Source: CAZGUH01 sp964529005 (lineage in GTDB: Bacteria > Actinomycetota > Acidimicrobiia > Acidimicrobiales > Ilumatobacteraceae). Taken from it: 64,000 nt of DNA. Below the pieces are notes generated by a model. That model was not told where the DNA came from and searched no databases. It worked only from the letters and a program-made list of their open reading frames with translations. Made by a program: the position numbers and the translations under genes. Below, in pieces: positions 56,685-64,000 of this stretch. The stretch covers positions 1 through 64,000 of the forward strand of contig CAZGUH010000011.1 in the NCBI GenBank assembly GCA_964529005.1, given 5' to 3'. Positions within the stretch are counted from its first letter, which is position 1. Every line of letters starts with the position of its first letter.

Positions 56685-58225
56685 ACCTCTGCGGTCGTCT
56701 CCGGCTCAGGCTCGGCGTCTGCCAGCTTCGGCCGTTGCAGCAGAATCGCCACACCTGTCGCCAGCACCATGACGTGGACGGCGGAGAACGCGATGTTCGT
56801 GACCATGCCGGGGGACTGGTTGCGTGTGACGCCGTAGGCCGCCACGGCGAGCAGGGCACAGCAGGCGAAGATCGGCGCTGCGACGGGCCGCAGCTGCCGC
56901 CGATCGGAGGCTGTTTTCGGTGTCACGGCAAAGCTGCCGCGTCTGCGCAGCGCGGTCAGGATCGTCGCCAGGATGTGGATCCAGAAGCACGCGCTGGCGA
57001 CTGCAAACGCTCTGTAGGAGTAGTCGTTCGAGCCGGCGACGGCGACCGTCACCATGCCGAGGAAGAAGTACGGCGCCCAGTAGATGAGGAACTGCTCCGC
57101 GGACGGAACGGTGACGGGCTGCTCCGTCGTCAGGATGCGAACGATCGGGAACGTCATGTAGATCAGCAACGTCCACCCGGTGAGCCAGTACGCCGCCGAC
57201 AGCAAGTACTGGAGGCGGATCCGCAACGGCAGGCGGGCGGTGAGAACGGTCGGCACGGCAGACAGGCACCCGCGCGCCCAGCGAAGCTGCTGGCTGACGT
57301 AGGAGCCGGCATCCTCCGGAGCCAGGCCCGACGCGAGGACATCCGGCACGTACTTGGTGCGCCATCCGCGTTCGTGAAGGCGGATCGACAGCTCGAAGTC
57401 CTCGGTGAGCGAATCGTGGGAGAAACTGCCGACGGATTCGAGCGCGCCGCGACGGGCCACGAAGTTCGTCCCGCAGCAGAACATCGCGCCCACCTCGTCG
57501 CGCCCGAGCGCGATGGCGCCGAAGAACAGCGATTGCTGCGACCAGCTCGCGTCTGCGACGCCGCCCCGATGCCAGTTGGCGTAGTACTGCGGCGTCTGCA
57601 CCAACGCCACGTCGTCCGAATCGAACTCCGCGAGGCACCTGTCGACGAAGTCCGGGCGCGGCACGTGGTCGCAGTCGAGGACGGCGATGAACTCGCCGTC
57701 GGTGCGCGCCAGCGCCCAGTTGATGTTGCCCGCCTTGGCGCCTTCGCTCCCTGGCCGTTGGATGCAGTGGACGTCGTAGCGCCGGGCGAGCTCGGCCATC
57801 TCGGGTCTGCCGCCATCGTCGAGGAGGTACACGCGCACGTCCGCTCCGGTCATCGCGGCCGCAGCCGCGACGGTCGGCTCGACGACATCCAGCGGCTCGT
57901 TGTACGTCGGGATGAAGACATCGACCGAAGCCCGAACGGCGGTGCGCTCGATCGGCGATCGCGGGCGGACGCGCGACACCGTCCACCAGAAACCGAGCGC
58001 CTGCATGAGGTTGAAGCCCTCGGCCCCGACCAACAGTCCGTACAGCAACGGGTGTGCCGCACGGCCCGGCCTGAGCAGCCACCATGCATACCGGACGGCC
58101 AACACGAGGTCGACGACCACCAACAGCCGCACCAGACGAGCGCGCGTGGCGAGGCCCTCGCGCGGACGCCAATCGGCCGCTGCGAGGCGAGCGTCCACAG
58201 CTGGGGCGGTCACAGGAAGCTCCAT
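56675..58225 (-). CDS. Cellulose-synthase-like family 2 glycosyltransferase
   Basis: The 516-residue membrane processive glycosyltransferase has VDVFIPTYNEPLDVVEPTVA, DD at 136-137, the DCD metal site at 184-186, the TED base at 274-276 and the QQLRW motif at 312-316, plus QTPQYY. The catalytic domain lies between an N-terminal pair of helices and about six C-terminal ones. All are marks of BcsA-type cellulose synthases, but the c-di-GMP-binding PilZ domain is not seen and no BcsB gene follows, so the polymer could be cellulose or another beta-glucan. The operon is GT39-like, this gene, then GH8, with overlaps of 16 and 10 bp. Confidence 0.9.
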   Translation of the reverse strand: MELPVTAPAVDARLAAADWRPREGLATRARLVRLLVVVDLVLAVRYAWWLLRPGRAAHPLLYGLLVGAEGFNLMQALGFWWTVSRVRPRSPIERTAVRASVDVFIPTYNEPLDVVEPTVAAAAAMTGADVRVYLLDDGGRPEMAELARRYDVHCIQRPGSEGAKAGNINWALARTDGEFIAVLDCDHVPRPDFVDRCLAEFDSDDVALVQTPQYYANWHRGGVADASWSQQSLFFGAIALGRDEVGAMFCCGTNFVARRGALESVGSFSHDSLTEDFELSIRLHERGWRTKYVPDVLASGLAPEDAGSYVSQQLRWARGCLSAVPTVLTARLPLRIRLQYLLSAAYWLTGWTLLIYMTFPIVRILTTEQPVTVPSAEQFLIYWAPYFFLGMVTVAVAGSNDYSYRAFAVASACFWIHILATILTALRRRGSFAVTPKTASDRRQLRPVAAPIFACCALLAVAAYGVTRNQSPGMVTNIAFSAVHVMVLATGVAILLQRPKLADAEPEPETTAEVWR

Positions 58226-60450
58226 ACCTTCACCTCGTCATTGCCGACCTCTGCGGTCAACGGACGCTCGGCGGACAGTTCGTGCACGAAGTCCAAGGCG
58301 TCGGTGACGCTCGGGTCGTCCGGGCGCCACGTGAACGCGCCGATGACCACGACGCGTTGGCCGGCTCGCAACGCGGCGCGGGCGTCGGCGACCGGCACGA
58401 CGGCCGCGCCGCGAGCGGCTTCACGCACGAGCTGGCTGATGTCGTTCGGGGCGTACACCACGAGATCACCGGGCTCCGCGACGTCGTCGACATGGTCGAT
58501 CGCCGCCGCCACGTCGTAGCGCGGGAGCGGTTCGACGTGCGTGCGCTGATCGATGGTGGCGACGACGAGCAGGGCGACGGCGGCCAGGCCGAACGCCCGA
58601 GCGGAGGTCCAGCGGCCGGCATGGCCGATCGCGTAACCGGCGCCGATCGCGATCATCGGCATCGCTGTCGCCGTCCACGCGAGAGCGAACGGCGGATTCC
58701 GCGGGGCTCCGCTGATCTGGAGCAGCAGGAGAGCGACGAACGGGCTCACCGCGAGGACGACGACGAGTGCCCCGCGCCGCGACCACGAGCGGCCGAGCAG
58801 CACGAACGCGGCGAGCATGCACAGCGGCCAGAGCGCGAGCAGCCGGGACGTCACGTGCGGTGGATGGAAGCCGACCAAACTGATGAGCGCCGTTCCGACG
58901 AGCCCGAACACCGATCGACCGGCGGCGGGCGCGCCGTCCGTCGCGTACTCGAAAGGCGGGAGGACGTCGGGTGGGCCGAACCCACCGCGGTATGTCATCA
59001 GCACGACGAACGCGGCGAGTTGGATCGCCAGCGCGACGAGCATCTTCATGCGGTCTCTTCGCGATCGCGCCCCAGCGCGCTGTGCCACGACGGCAGCCGC
59101 GATGTCCAAGATCACCACGGGCACCAACGCCAGCTGGTGACTCCACAGCAAGCTCGCAGTGACCACGCCGAACATCAGCCAATCGGTCAGCCGGTTGGTG
59201 GTCAGCGCCATCGTGAGGGCGAGCAGCGACAGGGTCGTCAACAGCGCGGCGAGTGCTCCGGGCTGCGCTTGCCCCGCGAGCCATACGAAGCCCGGCCCGA
59301 AAGCCACGACGGCGGCGGCGATCAGCCCGACGCGCCGGTCGAAGAGCTTCGACGCGGTCACGTGGATCACCGGAATGAGAACAAGGCTGGCGATCAAGGA
59401 CGGCAGCCGCAGCGCCCATGGATCGGAACCGAACGCCTGGCGACTGAGCCAGACCAGCGCATCGAGGAGGGGCGGATGCGCCTGCGCTGCTCGCGCCGCG
59501 TCGGACATCGCGTCGAACGACGAGCGGGTGACGCGTGCGGTGTCGGCCTCGTCCAACCACAGCGGCCGAACGGACCACGCCCGAAGGGCGGCGCCGCCCA
59601 CTACGAGCAACGGCAGCGCTACCGCTGCGAATCGCGGCCCTTCGCCGACGTCGTCACTCGCCACGACCAACGACCGGGGGCTGGCCAAGCCCGTCGAGAC
59701 CAACAGGCCGACGGTCAGAGCCGCGCTCGCGATCGCAGATGCCGTCACCGCAGACTCGGCGGACGTCGTGGCGCTGTCACCCAGGAGAACGAGCCAGAAC
59801 GCGACGGACACCGCGACGATCGCCACCACAGACGACGCCTGCCGGTTTCCGATCCGGTGATGTGCGAGCACCTCGGCGAGGCCCAGGCTCGCCATCGCGG
59901 TGGCGGCGAACGGGACGAGGGCCGTGAGACGCTCGTCGCCGATGTCGACCCAGCCGGCGACGCCGACGGCCACGAGCACTCCGGCGCCGCCTGCGAGCGC
60001 GCTCGTCACCAGGGCAGGGAAGATGTCGATTCGTCGTGCCTCGTGCAGGCGACTGAACAGCACCGCTGGTGCGGCGCCTGCGGACAGCGGGATCATGCCG
60101 AGTCCCACCACCGCAGCGGCGAGCTGCAGCTCGCCATCGTCGCCAAACGCCGGAGCCAGAGCAGACACGGCGATGACCGTCAGGAGCCCGAGCGAAAGGC
60201 CCACGAGCCGACCGCCCTGACGGACGCCGGCGACGACACGAACCGCCACCAGCGCGACGACGATGACGGCGACGACGATCCGTGTCACCGGACCCGTGAA
60301 GTGTGCCGCTGCGAGCAACCCCGCGCCGGCGGCCAACCCGGCGACGATCGAGATCACCTCGACCATTCGGACGGGCGCAGACTCCTCGTGTTCCGTCCAC
60401 TCTCGCAGCACCGGCGCCGGGCCGCGCCCGCCGACGACGGTGCGCACCAT
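58210..60450 (-). CDS. Polytopic GT39-like membrane glycosyltransferase
   Basis: The 746-residue protein has about 15 hydrophobic segments. A first extracytoplasmic loop carries RPLWLDEADTARVTRSSFDA and AHPPLLDALVWLSRQAFGSD, the acidic (DE) and PPL motifs of the ArnT/PMT-like GT39 group. The last 150 residues form a soluble domain. GT39 enzymes move sugars from polyprenyl phosphate to lipids, proteins or polysaccharide. It is the first gene of the cellulose-synthase-like/GH8 operon, overlapping the next gene by 16 bp. ATG 60450 follows a TAACCG hexamer by 7 nt. Confidence 0.8.
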   Translation of the reverse strand: MVRTVVGGRGPAPVLREWTEHEESAPVRMVEVISIVAGLAAGAGLLAAAHFTGPVTRIVVAVIVVALVAVRVVAGVRQGGRLVGLSLGLLTVIAVSALAPAFGDDGELQLAAAVVGLGMIPLSAGAAPAVLFSRLHEARRIDIFPALVTSALAGGAGVLVAVGVAGWVDIGDERLTALVPFAATAMASLGLAEVLAHHRIGNRQASSVVAIVAVSVAFWLVLLGDSATTSAESAVTASAIASAALTVGLLVSTGLASPRSLVVASDDVGEGPRFAAVALPLLVVGGAALRAWSVRPLWLDEADTARVTRSSFDAMSDAARAAQAHPPLLDALVWLSRQAFGSDPWALRLPSLIASLVLIPVIHVTASKLFDRRVGLIAAAVVAFGPGFVWLAGQAQPGALAALLTTLSLLALTMALTTNRLTDWLMFGVVTASLLWSHQLALVPVVILDIAAAVVAQRAGARSRRDRMKMLVALAIQLAAFVVLMTYRGGFGPPDVLPPFEYATDGAPAAGRSVFGLVGTALISLVGFHPPHVTSRLLALWPLCMLAAFVLLGRSWSRRGALVVVLAVSPFVALLLLQISGAPRNPPFALAWTATAMPMIAIGAGYAIGHAGRWTSARAFGLAAVALLVVATIDQRTHVEPLPRYDVAAAIDHVDDVAEPGDLVVYAPNDISQLVREAARGAAVVPVADARAALRAGQRVVVIGAFTWRPDDPSVTDALDFVHELSAERPLTAEVGNDEVKVWSFL

Positions 60451-60457
60451 GCCCGCG

Positions 60458-60463
60458 CGGTTA
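60458..60463 (-). promoter_or_regulatory. Weak leaderless -10 element of the exopolysaccharide operon (TAACCG)
   Basis: TAACCG on the minus strand, 7 nt before ATG 60450. The last base departs from the TANNNT pattern. Confidence 0.35.
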
Positions 60464-60663
60464 CCCCTCGGCGAGCGTTCCGAGACGGTGCAGTCGGCTC
60501 AGCGCCGCGCGTGCAGGAAACATGCGTCGTACGGGCTCCGCATCGCGCGACCCGATGTTTGAGGGGGTACGAAGCAGGGCACGACGGAAGCCATGAACGT
60601 CGGTCCGGCTCGCCCTCGTGCGTCCCGGCATTCTGGTCTGGAGACCTCGTCGAGGAGGATGAC

Positions 60664-60903
60664 ATGGGTGCATTGAGCGTGCTTCTGATCGCGGCAGGCG
60701 CCGTGCTGGCGTTCGCGGTGAAGGCCGTGTCGGACGATGTCGACCTGACAACGGTCGGCGTGATCTTGATGATCGTCGGAGCGATCGGGTTGATCGCCTC
60801 CATCATGCGTGGCTCGATGCTGGGCTTCAGCTCGACCCGCGAGCGTCGCGTCTCAGCCGATGGCCGCACCGTCGTCGAGCACGAACGGGGCTCATCGTTC
60901 TGA
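60664..60903 (+). CDS. Small two-helix membrane protein (DUF6458-like)
   Basis: The 79-residue protein has two hydrophobic helices (LSVLLIAAGAVLAFAVKAV and VGVILMIVGAIGLIASIM) with the motif DDVDLTTVGVIL between them, then a basic and polar tail. The layout matches small DUF6458/DUF308-like actinobacterial membrane proteins of unknown function. A strong Shine-Dalgarno (GAGGAGG) lies before ATG 60664, so translation is led rather than leaderless. It stands alone after a 213-bp space upstream in which I see nothing else. Confidence 0.82.
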   Translation: MGALSVLLIAAGAVLAFAVKAVSDDVDLTTVGVILMIVGAIGLIASIMRGSMLGFSSTRERRVSADGRTVVEHERGSSF

Positions 60904-60914
60904 CCCGCGACGCG

Positions 60915-61358
60915 CTACACGTTCAACCCCGGTAGGCGGCTCGCCTGTCGGATCCATGAGGTGAGGCGATCCTCGTCGAGGGGATCGTCCTCGTGGATGT
61001 TGAGGTAGCGGACGTCAGGATCCTTGGCAGCTTTGGGCGGCTCGGGATCGAGGGCGGCGCCCTTGAAGAACTGGAGCTGCACGTACTTCGTGTAGCAACG
61101 AACGGCGACGAACCAGCCCTCACCCTCGTGGCCGTAGAACGGCTGGTTCCACTTCACGGCTTTGTGCACGCCGGGCACGGTCCGTTCGATCAGATCGTCG
61201 AGCCGCTCGCCGACGGCTCGCTTCCAGCCGGGCATGGCTGCGATGTAGGCCTGGACCGGCCCGTTGCCCTCGCCCTTGGGGATCTGCGGGTTGCCGCCGG
61301 CGAGCAACGTGGGCTCGGATCCGGTGCTGCGTTCAACGTTTCGCTTGCGCGTCGTCAT
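60915..61358 (-). CDS. DUF1801 domain protein
   Basis: The 147-residue cytoplasmic protein has VQAYIAAMPGWKRAVGERLD, VHKAVKWNQPFYGHEGEGWF and YVQLQFFKGAALDPEP, the typical pattern of DUF1801 (YdhG-like) proteins. Related folds include iron-chaperone-like and YdeI-like proteins, but function is not established. ATG 61358 has a GGAGG ribosome site 5 nt upstream. The longer open frame upstream belongs to a remnant of an ABC ATPase gene. It converges on the DUF6458-like gene with 11 bp between the stops. Confidence 0.85.
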   Translation of the reverse strand: MTTRKRNVERSTGSEPTLLAGGNPQIPKGEGNGPVQAYIAAMPGWKRAVGERLDDLIERTVPGVHKAVKWNQPFYGHEGEGWFVAVRCYTKYVQLQFFKGAALDPEPPKAAKDPDVRYLNIHEDDPLDEDRLTSWIRQASRLPGLNV

Positions 61359-61402
61359 CGTCCTCCAATCGGCGCGAATGGTATGCGCCCGCGGTGGCGG
61401 GA

Positions 61403-61540
61403 TCAGCTGACCTCGAGGACGATCTTGCCGCGGGTGTGGCCGCCCATGATTCGGCGGTGGGCTTGCGCGGCATGCGCGCGCCTCCGTACTGCACCGGCTC
61501 GGCCGAGCTCGGCGAGGAACGGATGATTGCGCTCGCTCAG
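61403..61540 (-). pseudogene. C-terminal remnant of a zinc-type alcohol dehydrogenase/quinone oxidoreductase
   Basis: The minus strand reads SERNHPFLAELGRAGA, then AQAHRRIMGGHTRGKIVLEV and a stop. This is the typical end of medium-chain NADP-dependent oxidoreductases. Only about 45 residues remain, with a shortened middle, and they are joined directly to a fragment of an ABC ATPase. It cannot be functional. Confidence 0.7.
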
Positions 61541-61986
61541 CTTGCCCAGATACATGACGGCGACGCGATCGCTCACGTTCTTTGACGACGGCGAGATCGT
61601 GCGCGATGAACACCGTCAGCCCTTCGGCGACGACGTCACGGATCTTGCGCCGGGGTTCAGCGACGAATCGGATCCTGGAAGATCATCTGAAGGTCGCCGC
61701 GCACGGCGCGCAGGGCGCGGTGGTCCATCGCCGCGAGGTCACGCCCGCCGAACGTGATCGTGCCGTTGGTGGGCTTGCGCAGCATGGTGATCGCCCGCGC
61801 CGTCGTCGACTTGCCGCACCCGGATTCGCCGACGAGGCCGAGGGTCTCACCGCGCGCCACGTCGAAGCTGACGCCGGCGACGGCTCGCAGCCTCCCGTGC
61901 GGCGTGTCGAACCCGACCGAGAGGTCCTCGACGCGCAGCAGCACGTCGTCACCTCGGCCGGGAAGCGCCGGATCGGCGACGGCCAT
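61541..61986 (-). pseudogene. Degraded oligopeptide ABC transporter ATPase (OppF/DppF-like)
   Basis: From ATG 61986 the frame gives an intact N-terminal third: DVLLRVEDLSVGFDTP, Walker A GLVGESGCGKSTTARAI and DLQMIFQDP. Small frameshifts then follow, but RKIRDVVAEGLT can still be read in a second frame. This joins directly to VFIAHDLAVVK, and VSDRVAVMYLGKL follows in a third frame. About 80-90 residues with the ABC signature and Walker B are missing. The join falls at GGGCTGACG (GLT), a word normally present on both sides of the lost part, so a microhomology deletion is likely. Confidence 0.75.
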
Positions 61987-62138
61987 CAGAGGACGCGCTG
62001 CACAGCTTCCCGCACCTCGTGCCCGACTGCGTCGAATCGGACGCCGCGATCGCACGCATCGCCGCCCACGTCGACCGCCTCCTCGCCGAGCGACGAGCAG
62101 CCGTCAGCTCTTGTCGGCGTAGCGGACGATCGCTTTGA
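61987..62138 (+). pseudogene. C-terminal remnant of an alpha/beta-hydrolase-like gene
   Basis: The plus-strand frame reads DALHSFPHLVPDCVESDAAI, then RIAAHVDRLLAERRAAVSS and a stop at 62136-62138. The histidine in LHSFP and the helix after it resemble the C-terminal catalytic-His region of alpha/beta hydrolases. No start or N-terminal part exists. It abuts the ATG of the ABC ATPase remnant and overlaps the 3' end of the EVE gene. Confidence 0.45.
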
Positions 62139-62559
62139 ACTCCTTCGCTGACAACGGCAGCACGGACAGCCGGTTGCCGCGCGCCAGCAAACGTGAGTCC
62201 GCGAGTTGGGGAATCGTGCGCAGCTCGTCGAGCGAGACGAACCGCAGCGCCCTCACCGGCGCCATGGTCACCCACGTCCAGCGCGGATCGGCGGGATCGG
62301 AGTCGGGGTCGTAGTACTTGCTCGTCGGGTCGAACTGCGTCGGGTCGGGCTCCGGCGCGCCCAGGACCCTGCAGATGCCGGCCACGCCCGCGGGCTTGGC
62401 GTTCGAGTGGTAGAAGATCGCCTCGTCGCCGACGCGCATCTGGCGCAGGTAGTTGCGCGCCTGATAGCTCCGAATGCCATCCCACCCCTCGCGCCCGACG
62501 CGCTCGAGGTCGGCATAGCTGAACGACTCCGGTTCGGACTTCACGAGCCAGTACGACAC
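62104..62559 (-). CDS. EVE domain protein
   Basis: The 151-residue protein is a stand-alone EVE domain, related to PUA and YTH domains that bind modified nucleotides in RNA or DNA. It has YWLVKSEPESFSYADLER, the conserved start with Trp, SYQARNYLRQMRVGDEAIFY, and KYYDPDSDPADPRWTWV. GTG 62559 is fixed by TAGCTT 7 nt upstream; the six residues before it in the longer frame overlap that element. EVE proteins often occur near defence or RNA-processing genes, but no such partner is seen here. It is next to the modC gene on the same strand. Confidence 0.92.
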   Translation of the reverse strand: MSYWLVKSEPESFSYADLERVGREGWDGIRSYQARNYLRQMRVGDEAIFYHSNAKPAGVAGICRVLGAPEPDPTQFDPTSKYYDPDSDPADPRWTWVTMAPVRALRFVSLDELRTIPQLADSRLLARGNRLSVLPLSAKEFKAIVRYADKS

Positions 62560-62566
62560 CCGGGCG

Positions 62567-62572
62567 AAGCTA
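62567..62572 (-). promoter_or_regulatory. Leaderless -10 element of the EVE gene (TAGCTT)
   Basis: TAGCTT on the minus strand, 7 nt before GTG 62559. It lies in the 18-bp space after the modC stop. Confidence 0.55.
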
Positions 62573-62577
62573 GCCAA

Positions 62578-63648
62578 TCACGCCGGGTACGTCGTGATCT
62601 CGCTCGCCTTCACCGACGCCCAGACCTCGTCGCCGTTCCGGAGGCCGAGTTCCACGTGCGCCGCCGGGGTGATCTCGGCGACGATCGGGATCGGGTCGGT
62701 GAGGCGCACGCGCACCCGGTCGCCGAACTGGTCGACGTCGGCGACGCACGTCCTCCACGTGTTGCGTGGGCTGCCGTCGGGTCGATGCAGGTGCAACGAC
62801 ACCGCCTGGGGACGGATCACGGCGAACGACTCGCCCTCGGCTGCATCGGAGGACGCGACGATCCGCGCCCCGGCTTTCGTCGTGAGAACGTGGCCGCTGA
62901 CGCGTCCGGTGAGCAGGTTGACGCCGGCCAGTTCGGCGACGTAGCGCGACCGGGGGTGCGCGGCGACGTCGGGCAGCGGCCCGCTCTGCACGACCCGGCC
63001 GTCCTCGACGACGACGACCCGGTCGGCCAGCGCGTAGGCGTCGATCGGATCGTGGGTGACGAGGATCCGAACGCCGGGGAATTCGGCGAGCCGCCGGCGG
63101 AGGTCGCGTCGCACGTCGTCGCGCGTCGCGGCGTCGAGCGCGGCGAGCGGCTCGTCGAGCAACAGGACACGCGGTGTGGTGGCCAACGCCCGCGCCAGGG
63201 CGACGCGCTGCGCCTGCCCTCCGGACAGCTGCGCCGGGCGGCGTCCGGCGTGGTCGCCGACGCCGACCCGATCGAGCCACTCCCGCGCTCTGCGGCGGGC
63301 CGCCGCCTTCGCCGTGCCCCGCGCCCGCAGGCCGAATGCGACGTTCTCCAGCGCGCTGAGATGGGGGAACAGCAGGTAATCCTGGAAGACGACGCCGATC
63401 GGCCGCTGTTCGGGCGGGACGAAGAGGCCACGGCTCGGCTCGTCGAGCACCGCTGCCGGCCCGCCGTCGTCGTCGAGCGCGATCCGGCCGCGATCGAGCG
63501 GCCGCAGCCCCGCGACCGCACGCAGGATGCTCGACTTGCCGGCGCCGTTCGGTCCCAGCAGCGCGACGACCTCACCGGGCCTGACCGTCAACTCGACGTC
63601 GAGGTCGAGCGATCCGATCGCCTGGCAGATCGCGGCGTGCAACGTCAT
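62578..63648 (-). CDS. modC: Molybdate/sulfate-type ABC transporter ATP-binding protein
   Basis: The 356-residue ATPase has Walker [13 protein letters not shown] (32-43), [20 protein letters not shown], the signature [18 protein letters not shown] and Walker [14 protein letters not shown]-terminal regulatory OB/MOP-like region includes [15 protein letters not shown], the typical TOBE end of ModC. ATG 63648 overlaps the permease stop by 4 bp. Molybdate uptake fits the molybdenum hydroxylase at 28-32 kb, though sulfate/thiosulfate importers look alike. Confidence 0.9.
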   Translation of the reverse strand: MTLHAAICQAIGSLDLDVELTVRPGEVVALLGPNGAGKSSILRAVAGLRPLDRGRIALDDDGGPAAVLDEPSRGLFVPPEQRPIGVVFQDYLLFPHLSALENVAFGLRARGTAKAAARRRAREWLDRVGVGDHAGRRPAQLSGGQAQRVALARALATTPRVLLLDEPLAALDAATRDDVRRDLRRRLAEFPGVRILVTHDPIDAYALADRVVVVEDGRVVQSGPLPDVAAHPRSRYVAELAGVNLLTGRVSGHVLTTKAGARIVASSDAAEGESFAVIRPQAVSLHLHRPDGSPRNTWRTCVADVDQFGDRVRVRLTDPIPIVAEITPAAHVELGLRNGDEVWASVKASEITTYPA

Positions 63649-64000
63649 CGGGCAGGGATGGCCGCCGGGCCGGGGGCGCCGCGCTCCGACGAGCCGAGCC
63701 AGCGGTCGCGCAGCCCGACCAGCACCACGAAGCTCACCGCGATCAGCACGAGGCTCAGGACCAGCGCCGCGTCCGGGTCCGATTCGAGCGCGAGATAGGT
63801 GGCGAGTGGCATCGTCTGCGTGCGGCCGGGAAGGTTTCCGGCGAACGTGATCGTCGCGCCGAACTCTCCCAGCGCCCGCGCCCACGCGAGCACCGCGCCC
63901 GCGACGAGCGCCGGCCGCACAGCCGGGAGCGTCACGCGGCGGAACACGTACCAGCGCGACGCGCCGAGCGTTCGAGCGGCGTCCTCGTAGCGATGGTCGA
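63645..64000 (-). CDS. modB: Molybdate ABC transporter permease, 5' end outside window
   Basis: The frame is open to the window edge and codes about 117 C-terminal residues. It has the EAA loop [20 protein letters not shown], then [20 protein letters not shown] and [19 protein letters not shown], all standard for ModB permeases. The start and the periplasmic modA gene would lie beyond base 64000. It is coupled to modC by a 4-bp overlap. Confidence 0.9.
   Translation of the reverse strand, partial: DHRYEDAARTLGASRWYVFRRVTLPAVRPALVAGAVLAWARALGEFGATITFAGNLPGRTQTMPLATYLALESDPDAALVLSLVLIAVSFVVLVGLRDRWLGSSERGAPGPAAIPAR

Overview
This 64-kb window is from a very GC-rich chromosome with dense gene packing, GTG/TTG starts and 4-bp ATGA/GTGA gene overlaps. 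It suggests an actinobacterium. The mycobacterial-type arabinan-precursor genes (UbiA-type DPPR synthase, DprE1, DprE2, AftD-like protein), a DUF222/HNH protein and a DUF6458 protein fit Actinobacteria outside the Mycobacteriales, perhaps Acidimicrobiia; that class assignment is inference. Three runs of exactly 100 N (2472-2571, 47111-47210, 48512-48611) show that this is a draft scaffold.

Layout. 1-4 kb: a VOC protein cut by the window edge, an ECF sigma factor with a coupled membrane partner, a damaged PIG-L/PadR pair, and trpS. 4-13.2 kb: a nearly gapless co-directional run scpA, scpB::rluB fusion, tyrA, aroA, HAD phosphatase, DPPR synthase, methyltransferase, dprE1, dprE2. 13-27.5 kb: cell-envelope glycosyltransferases (two large polytopic proteins, a GT4, a mannosyltransferase and a 1429-residue AftD-like enzyme) around a four-gene GMC oxidoreductase/SDR operon. 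27.6-42.8 kb: PPK2, then a catabolic island with a three-subunit xanthine-dehydrogenase-type molybdenum hydroxylase, a phosphoribosyltransferase, a carotenoid-desaturase-like oxidoreductase, creatininase-type and carbamoylase-type amidohydrolases, and an opposing operon of flavin monooxygenase, cytosine-deaminase-like amidohydrolase, SDR and NMT1-type ABC importer. 42.8-48.4 kb: a membrane protein, GDPD, ALDH, acyl-CoA ligase and acyl-CoA dehydrogenase. 48.4-54.4 kb: a repeat-rich gap region, ispH, a PDZ/radical-SAM DUF512 protein, der, a zinc-ribbon membrane protein, a DUF222 HNH protein and tRNA-Pro(GGG). 54.5-60.5 kb: an orphan small protein and a three-gene cellulose-synthase-like exopolysaccharide operon. 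60.6-64 kb: small proteins, a stretch of gene remnants, an EVE protein and modBC running off the end.

How it works together. The 4-13 kb run joins chromosome condensation (ScpAB), rRNA modification (RluB), aromatic amino-acid synthesis (TyrA, AroA) and decaprenyl-phospho-arabinose synthesis (DPPR synthase, a candidate DPPR phosphatase, DprE1/DprE2). The AftD-like enzyme at 22-26 kb would use that arabinose donor on the outer face of the membrane. The 28-42 kb genes look like import and degradation of a nitrogen heterocycle (purine, pyrimidine or hydantoin type); the substrate cannot be read from sequence.

A recurring signal is a TANNNT hexamer 6-12 nt before the start codon of about two dozen genes, which usually lack a Shine-Dalgarno sequence. 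This points to widespread leaderless transcription and was used to choose many starts.
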